Of a stretch of DNA of 64,000 bases, positions 38,672-50,449 are shown in pieces. The DNA comes from Scolanthus callimorphus. Its lineage: Eukaryota > Cnidaria > Anthozoa > Actiniaria > Edwardsiidae. The stretch lies in NCBI GenBank assembly GCA_033964015.1, contig CM066913.1:10286953-10350952 (forward strand), read 5' to 3'. Each line of letters starts with the position of its first letter. The first letter of the stretch is position 1. The notes beneath the pieces were generated by a model, which had not been told where the DNA came from, ran no database searches, and saw nothing but the letters and a program-made list of their open reading frames with translations. The translations under genes were made by a program, and so were the position numbers.

Positions 38672-39079
38672 GACAATGAAGGTTTAAATGAAGGTTTAAA
38701 TAAGGTCTTTTTTTATTTGCCTATCTCAAGCCTGCCTCACCCGTGCGATTATTGTAGGTGTGTTGCAGGCTTGACTTTGACATTACGATTTGAGTTGTAG
38801 GCATGATGCGAGCATGTTACAATTAGGTGAAAATCTTACTGTGTAAATCTGTTTTTTAAAAGACAGCAATATGGGTGTGGCTCTTATCAATTTTACCCCT
38901 AAGAGATAACAAGACAACTACTGACTAGTAACCTTATTAGACCAAATGCTAAATAGGTTTGTAGCTATCATTTACTAGGCAATTCAAGCCTCAGATTTTC
39001 ATGTGATAACTGCTTCAGATGGCACCTACATATATAAGTGGTAGCAAACCTGTGGAACCCTGCTAAGAGATGGCACTAA

Positions 39080-39446
39080 ATTTGATTGTTGAGCATGCCC
39101 CCTAACTTTGTTAATGAAAGTAAACCAGCTCGTAATCTTCGATCTTCTGGACAAAACTTGCTTTCTGTACCGAAATCTAACACTGTCAATTACGGCGACC
39201 AAGCTTTTTCTATCTGTGCTCCTAAGCTTTGGAACTCCATGCCCTGCAATATTAGGAATGCTGACAACATGCCACATTCAAATCAAAACTTAAGACTTTT
39301 ATATTTAAACAATTTACGAAATTGTCCTAATTATTTTACTATTTTTTATCTTATCTATATATTATAGCTTACATACTTAGAAATTTGTATTTATTGTAAT
39401 AGCATTGAGCTTGTATAATGCTCCTAGAACGTATTATTATTATTAA
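39080..39446 (+). mobile_element. LINE 3' end, truncated with one frameshift
   Basis: The frame from about 39090 gives the LINE C-terminal signature: ARNLRSSGQNLLSVPKS, YGDQAFSICAPKLWNSMP and NIRNADN. It then shifts frame, where FKSKLKTF continues. The element ends at a TATTATTATTATTA tail near 39446, as CR1/L2-like LINEs do. Only about 80 terminal codons persist. Confidence 0.85.
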
Positions 39447-39776
39447 GTCCCACCCCATTCCAATCTCCCATTCCCTACCCTCCTCTCCCCTCTCAGAACA
39501 ACCTTAACACCGAAGACATATTATTAAATGGGTAGCTGGTAGCTAGTAGCTAAACGTTAGTTATCATTTCACTAGTGAACATTATTAGCCCCAATATTTT
39601 TGACTTTGCTATGGAAAAATACTGAAATTTTGTGTTAAGACTCTGTCTTGAAAAAATCGTTTTAGAACGGGGTCCGCATATGAAATTATCAGCGGCACAT
39701 ACCCACCCTATATCAAGCCCCCCCCCCCTAAAAAGTTTCATCATTCGAAGGTAGTGTGTGAGTGTGATTTTACTAA

Positions 39777-39853
39777 ATCACTCGCTCTTGATTTCTATGA
39801 GCTTGGAAGACTCCTCGTCAACTATCAGCTCATAGAAATCTCGAGCTCGTGAT
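39777..39853. repeat. Small hairpin
   Basis: ATTTCTATGAGCT and its inverse AGCTCATAGAAAT, with matching TCACTCGCTC/GAGCTCGTGA outer parts, enclose about 24 bases. Likely a MITE core; ends unclear. Confidence 0.55.
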
Positions 39854-40404
39854 GTAATTGTTAACTTAAATAGACTGCAAAATACTTAAGTTACCTTACT
39901 AACGACTAGGTCAACTGACCTTCAAGTTGAAGAAGTACATACTGCCACACTTTCGCTCTTCCTCTTGTTACTCCAGGATCATTTTCAAACAAAATTATGA
40001 TTTCACTGGCAAGAAAAAAGCATTAGGAGGTTTAGAAAATGCCATAATTATTTTGTCACATGAAAACGACCGACATTTGCTTGTTGACCTTCGTTCGCTC
40101 CCGCTCATTTTTGCGGCGTTGATGCCGAGGAGGCCTGGGAAAGAGTTCATCGTGGTGTTTTCTGGGTAAAGTTAACAGCGCGAAAATCAAAATGGCGGAC
40201 GATGTAAACATCAAGCGTGTAAAAGACGTCGAGTCGAATCGAGCATCCTCTAGACTGTAGACTTAAAGATAATCAGGTCAGTACCGATACCTGATAGCTA
40301 TTTAGAGCATTCACTTATACCAGGGGGTCAGCTAGTAAGAGTAAGGGGATCACGATCAAGTCAGTACACTCAAAAAAGTGGGGCCCACCAGAAAATAAGG
40401 GGTA

Positions 40405-40618
40405 AACGATGGGTAAATCCGAGACTTGCCGAGACGCCGAGACGCCGAGACTTGCAGTTTAAATCCGAGACGGAGAGAAAATTTCAGCTCATATATTTAC
40501 TGTATTTAAAAGTTTGAGGGTGAAAATCCGAGGTTCGGAGACGCACGTTAAAAATTCCGAGACTCCGAGATTCTACTAAAATTTGGCGAGACTCTTGATA
40601 TTTTAGGGACCCATCGCT
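40405..40618. repeat. CCGAGAC heptamer cluster between GATGGGT inverted ends
   Basis: CCGAGAC occurs at least six times, four of them closely packed at 40419-40451. GATGGGT near 40408 and ACCCATC near 40609 are inverted and may be element ends. Confidence 0.5.
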
Positions 40619-40679
40619 ACCCCTAAAATATGGAAACAAATGTGAGGGGTCATCATTTATCGGTGATCATACTAAAGTA

Positions 40680-41060
40680 ATAGAGTCACAAAAACAAAAT
40701 TTTTGATTTAGCAATATGTGTTCCTTGATTTCGAAAGGGCATATCGATTGAAAGCTTCACACCAAAAATGAGGTGAATCGGTTGAAACGCGACCGAGATA
40801 TGGCTCGCTGAATACATTAATTTTCTTTAACAAATCACTGTATTTTGGTTCAGTTCATAAAGTTATGAACTGAGTCCAAAATACAGTGATTTGTTAAAGA
40901 AAGTTATGTATTCATTGGCGCCATAGCTCGGTCGCGTTTCAACTGATTCACCTGATTTTTTGCATGCAACGTTCTTCGAAGTTGGTCTTTCATTATCCAT
41001 GGACTAAAATCTGAAATTCGAAATTTTTCAAATTTGTGACGTCACACTTTAGGACTCTAT
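40680..41060. mobile_element. About 380-bp foldback MITE, TA target
   Basis: AATAGAGTC at the left and GACTCTATT at the right are inverted and abut TA. The core is a long hairpin: TTTCTTTAACAAATCACTGT and its inverse meet near 40861. Further out CTCGGTCGCGTTTCAAC matches the inverse of GTTGAAACGCGACCGAG. Confidence 0.75.
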
Positions 41061-41162
41061 TCAAGTTTCGATTCTCTGTGTAAGAACTCCTGTGCAGCAG
41101 TCTTCTAGAGGAAATGTTACCAAGTGAATTTAAAAGTGAACTGCACTATTACAGACAGACAG

Positions 41163-41170
<8 letters not shown>

Positions 41171-41198
<28 letters not shown>

Positions 41199-41433
41199 CT
41201 GAGTCAATTGACTCAGAGGCCATGAGGGCGAGAGGAATAATTGTTTTAGTCAAATCACACTAGTAGGTCAATTTGTATTGCAAAAAAATGTTTTTGTTAG
41301 TGGTCATTTGCCATTTTCTGGCTTTCAAGTCAGACACGTTTCGCTACTATTAGGCTATAACTTATAGCCTACTAGTAGCTCAACCAATCAGAACGCAGCA
41401 GTGATAATAGACCACTAGTGTGATTTGACTAAT
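41171..41433. mobile_element. Foldback MITE with GTCAAATCACACTAGT inverted block
   Basis: A hairpin at 41171-41245 (ACAATTATTCCTC arms, TGAGTCAATTGACTCA at its tip) is followed by TTAGTCAAATCACACTAGT, which is inverted at 41413-41433. Near the right end lies CCAATCAG. Confidence 0.75.
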
Positions 41434-41489
41434 TAAGTATATGTCAACATAGCTCCCCAAATGTAGTACAGATGCCAATTTGTAACACC

Positions 41490-41990
41490 ATAGCATGGAA
41501 ACTAGCGAAGATATCGCTTTGCAAAAGTCAGAAATTTTACAGAGGTTTGCACCTCACCATACAAACCATTGTAAAATCTTTGAACTTTTTGGGCTTTCAG
41601 CCCATCAATTTCCGGTTGAATCTGGGAGATATTCAGGACTTGACCATAGCTCGCGAATATGTCCACTGTGTAACCGAAATGAGATTGGTGATGAACAACA
41701 CTATTTTTCCTTCTCTTATAATGATAAGATTTTACCATCAGAAGTCAATTTTTGCATGGTGTGAAAGAGATCAATCCAACTTTAATTTTCTTTTTAGTTG
41801 TAAAGATCTCTTTCTGTATTGTATCTCAATGAATGACGAATCGATCATTAATCCGACAGCTAAATTTATCAATGATTTAATGTACCAATATGATCTACTA
41901 TGATTTTGTTACAGTTTTCCCTTTCTCTTAATGTTTGTATTGTATGTATTCTCATGTATAGTAGATAACGGTATAAGTGGAATAAACTTC
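41490..41990 (+). mobile_element. LINE 3' end with CCHC-type tail, frameshifted
   Basis: One frame gives SAHQFPVESGRYSGL, then RICPLCNRNEIGDEQHYF, the cysteine-rich C-terminal motif after the reverse transcriptase of many LINEs. A frameshift follows, and the tail KFINDLM continues in another frame to about 41900. The 3' end fades into a TTCTTTCTTCT tract at about 41990. This is a different LINE family from those at 33 and 39 kb. Confidence 0.8.
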
Positions 41991-42597
41991 TCTTTCTTCT
42001 ATCTTCACTAGTTTTCATCCTATGGTGCTATAAACTGGCATACCTACTAAATTCGGGATGCTCTTTCCACTGATTGCAAAAGATTTCTGCGAAATCGCTA
42101 CTATCAAATGGTGGAATAAACCGCCCAACTGGCCTATTAAAACTGTTCTTGTTATATGGGCTGCAGGCGGAACTGCCTATCTTTATTTTAAATAACGTCT
42201 AGAGAGGTTATGACATTTTTTTATTACTTGAAAGGGTTTTATTTCGTTGGATGAAAATTCTTGCCAGCTCATCACCTGGCATAAATAATGAATGGTTCCT
42301 TATTTGTATTTTACTTATTTTGATATCGACAAACTCAGTAGGAGCACCATCCAACTGTTGTTCATGATCCAGGTTTCTCGCCAGGAACGTTTCTTTAATT
42401 TTTTTTCGAAATATTTTTCACGGGCCTTTTGGCAGCACCCACGAGCCGTGTTGGTAAACGCTTGAATGTTTGACTCGAGAACGAGTAGTAAACTTAATTT
42501 GTTGCTAAGATGTATTGGATCAGGATTAGAATGATGAAGGCCATTGTGTAGGTGTCTGATAGCAATAGACCTTTATCACGCAATATTGATTAATAAT
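41991..42597. other. No recognisable feature
   Basis: Non-coding sequence between a LINE tail and a foldback element. Confidence 0.5.
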
Positions 42598-42897
42598 ATA
42601 TATTAGTATAAACCAACTAATGGTCTATTGCAAATCCTGCATTCTGATTGGCTGAGCTACTAATGGTCTATTAGTGATAGACCGTGCCTGGCAAAACCAC
42701 CACCTTTCTTTTCAAGAAAACTTGATTTTTTCAACATAAAATAATGGTATTCATTGCCAAAACCGACCAACTAGTTGGTTTATACTAAAACAATTAGACC
42801 TCTCGTCCTCATGTGCTATGATATCAATAGACCATTCGGCCTTCGGCCTCATGGTCTATTCATCATAGCACATTCGGCCTTGAGGTCTAATTGTTTA
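42598..42897. mobile_element. Foldback MITE with two hairpins
   Basis: TTAGTATAAACCAACTA at about 42603 is inverted near 42770-42787. A tight second hairpin at 42790-42895 has AACAATTAGACCTC arms and CGGCCTTCGGCC near its tip. CTGATTGGC lies in the left part. Confidence 0.7.
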
Positions 42898-43223
42898 ATA
42901 GTTATCAGAAAATGGAATCCAGTTTTCAATTCTACACATCCGTATTAGTAAAATTGCAAAGAATTTGAAGAGGATTCTGGTAGTAGTGGTATCAAGATGT
43001 TATAAGGGGAATTGCTCTAGCACAGGCGGGTTTGCTGCCCCGCGATACGTTATGGGAATATTGCCATCCTAAGGTGCGAGTGGAGTGTGGACTACGTTTG
43101 TCTTGTAATTAGAAAATAACTCTTTATTTCAACATGATAAGATTAAAAGCAGTAGCCGCTTGTGGGGTAGTCATGTATTTATGTATATAAATTAGAAGAT
43201 TTTCTATAAAATGAAAACTATAC

Positions 43224-43783
43224 TACCTTATTGGTACTAATTTTCGCGATTGAAAAAATTTCGCGAACTTAAAGCGACGCGAAAAACAATCCCGCGAACT
43301 TTGATGTCGCGAAATTTAATGTATTTGACTATGTCTATGCTACACGATGCGGTTTCTATAATTTGGATTGTTATGAATTGATGATTTTCAGCAATATAGG
43401 TAATCGCATGGGGCCGAGTAAAATAAGGGATTAATTTCACGAGTGTTTTCAATTTTTTTCCAAAATTGCCCGAGCCGTCTTACGAGGAATCCATGCGATT
43501 ACTTGTTTATGATATAAAAGGGCAAAATTCAGCGCGCGTGTTGACTGCCCGTATTCAGACGTGTGCAAAGTAATTTTGCCCTCGATTAAGAAAAAAATGA
43601 CCTCGCTGTTAGCCAATCAGCATCGAGTAATTTTGCCCTGTATATTATAAGAAGTGTAAAATAATAATAAAATTCTCGAAATAATTTAATTTTGCACCCA
43701 AATCGCGAAAATAAAGACCCGCGAAATATGGCGACCTTTTTTCGCGAAATTAAGTGCCCGCGAAAATTGGTACCCATAAGGTA
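43224..43783. mobile_element. TIR element with TTTTCGCG ends, host of a nested MITE
   Basis: TACCTTATTGGTACTAATTT at the left matches the inverse of the right end (AAATTGGTACCCATAAGGTA), and both halves are rich in TTCGCGA words. TA adjoins both ends. A second foldback element interrupts it at about 43392-43650. Confidence 0.75.
43392..43650. mobile_element. Nested foldback MITE
   Basis: TAGGTAATCGCATGG at 43397 is inverted as CCATGCGATTACTTG near 43491. GGGCAAAATT near 43520 is inverted at about 43629-43638. CCAATCAG lies near the right end. It sits inside the TTTTCGCG element, so it inserted later. Confidence 0.65.
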
Positions 43784-46700
43784 CACTCTAAAAAATATAG
43801 CAAGAAAGGTTCAAAAGCCATGTAACAAAATTATCTGACTAAACCACATAATCTCGCGTATTTCTACAAAAGCACGTGTTCAGTCCTGCAAAGCGCCTTT
43901 GGCTAAAAATAACCCTAGATCACAAAAAGAGCTCGATGCTGTGTTTGTATAAACAGAGGCGTTGACTGCTCTTGAGGTCTTTTGTCAAAATTACTTTACC
44001 TGCTATTTAAACTCTCTTATGAAAGTGTTGAAAAAAAAAGATTAGATTTATAAACTACTAAATAGATTATTAACGACATGAATAATTATATCAAAAATGC
44101 TCATTATGTGGATCAGTCCTAGTCCTTCAGAATTCAATCGAACCAGATCCAGTTTTGTATCATGGCGCTAAGGTGAACTCCAAATGTGTGTCAGTGATTT
44201 TTTGTACGTTTGATATTTTATTGCTTCTATATTAAGCTTTTTTTAAATATATAAGACATACTTATTAAAAGCAAACAAAATATAGTCATTTTCACCAAAG
44301 ACCCATTGAACCTTTCGGCATTGGGTGCGGGTTTGTGAGGAGAGAAGAAAGCCCGCGGGCTTCTTTAATTAATTCTATACGTCGGTGAGTATTTCTTAGT
44401 AATAGACACTTAATGTTGTATTAATGTCGAGGATTGTTCGAAAATTCTACGCAGAATCAACTTCTTGATTACCATGTATGGAAGGTTGGTGTTCAACATT
44501 TGACAAGTACGCATTTGTTTCTAAAACGTATGCTTATTGATCGGCGGAAGGCGGCTAGATTAGAAGGTAAATTCGCAGAATGTAGATTGTACACATATCA
44601 TCAATATTATTACCGAACGCAATTATAAAGGTCACTGAACTTGCAAGATTTAATTTTTATTATCTAAGTTATGCTATTATAAGGCAATTGGTTCGTTTTT
44701 GCATTCGACAATGCTGGTTGAGACTCCGCCCATAATTTAAAACCCTCAGTGCGTATACAAAATGTCGGATCTTTGCCAGATCTATGATTATGTATTTGCT
44801 GTTTGGTTTAAAATGGATAAAGTTTTCTTTACTTATGTGCTTTTTGAATTATGAAATAAACTTTCCTTTAGGCATAGCGGAAACAATTAATGTTCAAGAA
44901 CTTCTCGTACCTCGACCAATCACATTCGCTAGAGGGTAATCAATTTGGAATGATTTTCGAAAGATTGACCAATGATCATTTCTAACCGCGCGTTTCGAGA
45001 ACGTATTCGAAGCCCACGCAGTCTTAATGCAAAGCATATAAAAGAAATTTAAATTACTAACTACAAAAACTTGTTGAGGGACAAGAACTACTGGAATAGG
45101 TCATTTTGTACATTGAAGCTCTTCAAATAATGCCGCTACCTCTTTTAGGTGCTTAAGGTTTCGTAAGCAATCAGATCGACCAAACAAGAGAAGCTTCAAA
45201 CCACGTTACAACACCAGGTTTGGCTAGGGTGTTCTTAAAAAGGTAAGACATAAATGGTTTGAGTTTTCTTCACAAGCCAGGGCGATAATATATATAAAGT
45301 CTGGCACAGAAATTTTTCTCTTCAGTTGGTTGTCTTTTTCTATTCGTGCACGGCTGTGTGAACGTATATTCTTGAAAAGGAAATCCTTATGTATTCGTCA
45401 TGTTAGTAATGATGTTTAACTTTTCGAGTAAAATTAAAGCAAAACGCGTAAGTTTTCCTCTGTTATAACTTTACTGATCAATAAATGCGTTCGCCAGAAA
45501 GCGCCCTTCACATTTTGAATTCGTGACATTCTATGATTTTGCTTCAAGGGAAATGAGCCTGGTGGCTTGTCATTAGTTGTCCAACAAATGTCCTCAGCTA
45601 ACTCCTTTTCTGAAAATATATTTAGATTTGCCATTTTGTCCAACCATAGCAATATTTTGCTTACATTTATGTGGTATTTCCCCGAGAGTATACGTCTTTC
45701 ATTTGGATCAGATTTGGATAAGTCATTTTGTATTCTATATTTTGTGTTGTGTTTTTCCTCTTATCTTGTTGAACGCTTCAGTGCAAAAAAACCTTTGTGT
45801 TTTTGTTGTTAATATTATCGCAAATCTGAGCCTTTTTTCGTTTTGCTTATCGTTTTTCATAGATACAATCATAAAATGTATTACGTCTTGTGAAAATTAT
45901 GAACTTTAAGAAAAAATAGGTCTATTTTCAAAGCCATTTTGTCATTAGCCTTGTTATCGAAAAAGCATGCGACCGATAAAGGTATCAACACGTTAATTAT
46001 CGCTTTATCTGTTTAGTATTTTCTCTTTTTTATTTTCCCTTTGCCTGAGGAGTGAATTTTAGAGAGAATTCAATAAGAAATTTCTCGGCCACGTGAGTTT
46101 TTTATTTTGCTTCCTGGTTGAAGTGATATTAAAGCTGTTTTCTGTAAACTAGTTTCAAAAACAAAGTGTCCATGCGACGCCTTTATTGTAAGAAAAAGTA
46201 ACGAAAACGACAAAGTATAATTGCTTGTTGATATTTCAACAATGGTGTGAATTTTCTCTCTTTGCTGTTAGCTTCACAGGAAGGCTTGTGAAACAGGAGA
46301 AGTTGGCCTTCGATGTTATGCAACATTTTAACTAAATAATAACACACGATTTCTCAACATCCCTTATCATTTTATCTGGCCTTAAATACTAATAGTAAAC
46401 TTAATAAGCTAAGCAAATATATTTTTGTCGTCCAATTACGCCCAATCCTGATTTTATAAACTTTTTATCGAACTTCACATTGCAATCAGCTTGAGAGAAT
46501 CAGCTTGAGAGTCTGAGAAAATCTTTTCTGGAATCTTTTCCCCTCCTCGTTGAAACTCGTAAAAATCCACGTGAGAGAAGATTCTAAATTAAAAGCAAAC
46601 CTTCCAGAAGCCCAAGTACACGTGAGTCCCAAACATTGTTTGGCCCCCGGGTAACGCTGTGTTGTAAAAATAGGGATGTTTGTGGCAGATTTTGTCAATA

Positions 46701-48972
46701 ACTATTGTTCAGCTTGTAATAACGTCTATTTATGTTGCGATAAATGACTAAGTCATATATCTTTTTGCGGCTTTCGTTGGTGAAATATTGTGATGCGAAT
46801 CTGTACGTCATCCGGCGAAGCTGCTGATCTCCCCGATGCGCTATCTTCGCTTCCAACGGCGCTTGGTTTTCAGCGCTCAATGCAATATCTTCTATTACTT
46901 CTAGTGCGTTTTATTTGTACTGAACATCAAAGTGTTTTCGTCAAAAAGAAACCGCTATTGACGCTATTGACGAAGGAAAATAGCGATTTAGGAAAAGGAA
47001 ACGCATTCTTATCTTTGTGGCTCTGCGCTTTATGTGCCACAATGAAATAATCCATTGATAGACCAGAACTTGGGGCATCGGTACACGTGATCAAATTAAC
47101 AAACAACATGAGACGAGATCCCTAATATACGTTGTCGAAAGTAGACTAACGATGAAAAAATAATTAATTTATCAAATCAGGGTTAATAATGGTTAATATT
47201 TTTAAGCTTCTTTTCAGGGCATTCTATAGACATATTTCTACTCAGCTTGTAGAAGGGTTTCACTGCTTTAAAACTTACTGTGCGATGATCGCAGCAGAGC
47301 ATGAGACCAGTAATACAAACTAGAATAATACACCTAGCTATACACCCTCCAAAGTCTGTTACTAAAAATTGGAAGTGCTGAATTTTCATGACTAAAATAT
47401 TTTGGTTATATTGGAAATATTTAGGCGCGGGCCACCTTAAAGGGCGTGTCACTCGATCACTCGATCACCCGCTCACGGGCGATAGGATAATCAGTACCTT
47501 CAAATATAAAGTTACGATTGTACCCAATGTCCGAGCCAAATTAAACTCAATTAAACTCAATTAAGCGGTCGAAATACACGACCGCTAGACAAGGAGAGGT
47601 TGGAGGACTAGGGCTGTTTTACAGTATATGCCTCCGAGAGTCAGGCCATAGATAGACACATGCACATGGTATAAACATTTTTTTAAACCTTGTCCTGAGA
47701 AATACATACATACATTTTTTTGTCCTCCATTGATTTAGCTGTCAAATTTGACAAGAAGACGACACATGCTTCACTAGGACAATGTTTTTGCGAAAAAGTG
47801 TATGTACAATAATTTATCATGAGTCCACAATGTTCCGAGCATATTAGTGTTTGTAGGTTTAATATGCCCTTTCAGGATGTCGGCTTCTCCTTTTGTAACT
47901 GAGGAACGACCCTACGGCATGCGCTGGTTCTCCTATCCTGAAGGGATTCTACAGAAGATAATCGCGCGCGATCGCATTTGCAGTTTCTCTAACGCGAGGA
48001 ATAAATATTCCGGCGACTGAAGCATACTCCAGAGTCGAGAGAATAGATTAATCAGTCTGAAGCTAGCGTCCGCCATCTTAATTCAAATATAACAATACTC
48101 ATGGGTGAAGCTCTTGAATTGGATTATTGTTGGCACTAATAATATCTTAAAGCACTTTTCGGCACATGTTTTTTTCATCTAAATATCCAGATACTTTCGA
48201 AATATCTTAGCTTAGAAAGTTCTAAATATTGAAAAAAGCTCCTAGTTCCTTGCAAATCTAACTAAAACCATGACTATTCGCATGTTTTTAAAAGCAGTTG
48301 GTCGAGTGTAAATGAGTTATGATTTCGCCATATGTTAGCGGAAAAGGCGTGTTAGACTATCAAATCATGTCAAATGAAGAGCCCGTTAATCGTGTTGAAA
48401 TAGAATGCAGGATTATATCATCTTAGCGGGAAAAGTTGATTAAAACGTGCTCGTCCTCGTGTTTCTAAAATACTAAAATAAACGTCCCAACGGAGGGGGG
48501 ACTCATATGAAAACGTCGGGGGTGGTCGACCTATCTTTTGGGGGTTAAAATCGTCACTAATGATATGAGCGGGTTTCCAAAGATCGTCTGCTATTAATAA
48601 TGGGTGCCGTCTGAAGCAATTCTCGCAATGAAAACTCAAAATTCTTGTTTATCTTGACTGGTTTTAATACCGATCGTTGCTACGATATAAGAATTTTTTC
48701 GACCGCTTTGAGTTCCCGAACCACGAGGAGAGACCCTTGCCTTCTTACAAAACCTACTCAGGATTTTCATGGTCTTTGGTTTATTAGCGGAGTTGATCAC
48801 CTGCGTCTTAATAGTTTGTGTATGCGTGCGTTTTTTTTTTTTAAATAAAATTCACAAACCCCCTCTCCCCTTGTTGCGACTACAGTACATTTTCCAGGAG
48901 GAGCCAATAATACTGTGACATTTCTTTGAACCTACTACCCGGTCCATTGCCCGTGCAACATTTCATCCTGCT
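43784..48972. other. Long gene-free stretch
   Basis: About 5.2 kb with no credible gene. A short palindrome lies near 44346-44367 (AAGCCCGCGGGCTT core). At 48480-48560 a GTCGGGGGTGGTCG...ATCTTTTGGGGGTTAAAATC segment resembles one at 50.1 kb. The largest frames (45577-45909, 46790-47050) have no recognisable domain. Confidence 0.5.
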
Positions 48973-49428
48973 ATAGGCCACTTGCACTAACTGGGTCACG
49001 TGACCCCAACTACCTCTTAAAGAGCCTGTGTCAGCCGCCATTTTCACAGCATAGCAAGACACCAATTCGGAGAAAGCATCCATTTCCATCGACTTTTTTA
49101 TAGAATATAGTGCAATGTTCTTGATTGATTTTGGTAAATCAAATATAAAACTTTGATTTTAGATGTTTATTAAGATATTTCTACACGTAATTCGTCTTCT
49201 AATATCGTACGGAATCAATAACAAAGGAGTGGCTGACACAGGCTCTTTAACGAGATGTTTTGTCAAAATCAATTTAGAAATAAAAAGAGCCAATTGATAT
49301 TATTCAGAAACTTAAGTTTCAGCATAAAATCTCTATCCTGGAGCAAATGGCAGCGAGTTGAATTTTCAAGATTTTCTCAGAATGTATTGGATTTGGGTCA
49401 CGTGACCCAGTTAGTGTATGTGGCCTAT
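48973..49428. mobile_element. TIR element with GGGTCACGTGACCC ends, host of a TTAA MITE
   Basis: ATAGGCCAC.T.CACTAACTGG plus GTCACGTGACCC on the left is inverted on the right (TGGGTCACGTGACCCAGTTA to GGCCTAT). The interior is split by the TTAA MITE at 49021-49246, so without it the element is about 226 bp. Confidence 0.75.
49021..49246. mobile_element. 226-bp TTAA-flanked MITE
   Basis: AGAGCCTGTGTCAGCC is exactly inverted at the right end, and TTAA sits at 49017-49020 and 49247-49250. A diverged second copy lies at 57111-57333. TTAA duplication fits piggyBac or Kolobok. Confidence 0.85.
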
Positions 49429-50449
49429 TGTGCTTTTCAGTCCTAGATGATGACGGCGAAAGCTTGGACATACTATTAACATCAATTGTTATCATTATAC
49501 ACAGCAGAAGGCCTAAATTGATTCTATTCTTTAATGAAATCTCATAATAACATAAATTCAATGTCCTCTTCGTTCACCTTGGCACGATTTAATATGGAAG
49601 TACTGATTTATCTAAAGTTAGAGAACAGTCACGCCTCTATTTTTAATAGGCTGCCATAGATACTTTCTATTGACACAGGAAACAAATTAGACTCGATGGT
49701 CTAGCGACACAAACCGTGTCACGTTTCTGGTGTTTTATACTAGGAAGGTTCCATCATATTTCGCTGAGAATTTCCACAGCAATATCAGAGTCAAGGTTTT
49801 AAAAAGGTGAGTTCTTGCGTGTTCTGCTACGTATTGAAAAGACTCAATCTATATATTAATACCGTAAGAGAAATCGTGTCGACACTCGCTCCGCTTAGCC
49901 CTGAACCTGTGCCGCCAAAAGAAGGTCACAAACCCGAAGAGAAGGTGGAAATCTGGACGTGTTTTTCTTGGAAAAGATTCATCTTGGGCTAAGTTCTAAT
50001 TCAAGCGATTTCTTAAGAGGGACAAAGCCGAAATCGCTGCCATGTTGAAATCTCCCACAGAAACTAAAAAAGAACTCAGTTCGCACAGCCGAAAGCACCA
50101 TAGGGGGGGGGGGGGGAACTCCAATATTTTTTTGTCGGGGATGATCGTCGTATCTTTTAGGGGTTAAAATCACGATGGCGTTTGGTCTCTTTTAGGCTAG
50201 GGGTGATCTTGATCTTCAAAATTTTTTAGGGAGATTGGTATCTTTTAGGGCCGAAACTGTGTCCAAATTGCTTTTTCTTATGGTGGTACCTCTAAAAACC
50301 GTGTAAGAAAGAGAGATTATTCGATGAGAAGACAATAAATTATAAACAAACACGGAAATTTCTTGATGGGTATCTTTCACCTGTTACCTGTGTCCTTCGC
50401 GCCTATTTGGTACATAAGACCTCATCTTTTAGTATCTTTTAGGGTAATA
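49429..50449. other. Gene-free stretch with TATCTTTTAGGG repeats
   Basis: TATCTTTTAGGG words recur at about 50150, 50240 and 50435, beside a G-run at 50104-50117. The segment near 50130-50170 resembles 48510-48555, so a dispersed repeat is likely. No gene. Confidence 0.5.
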
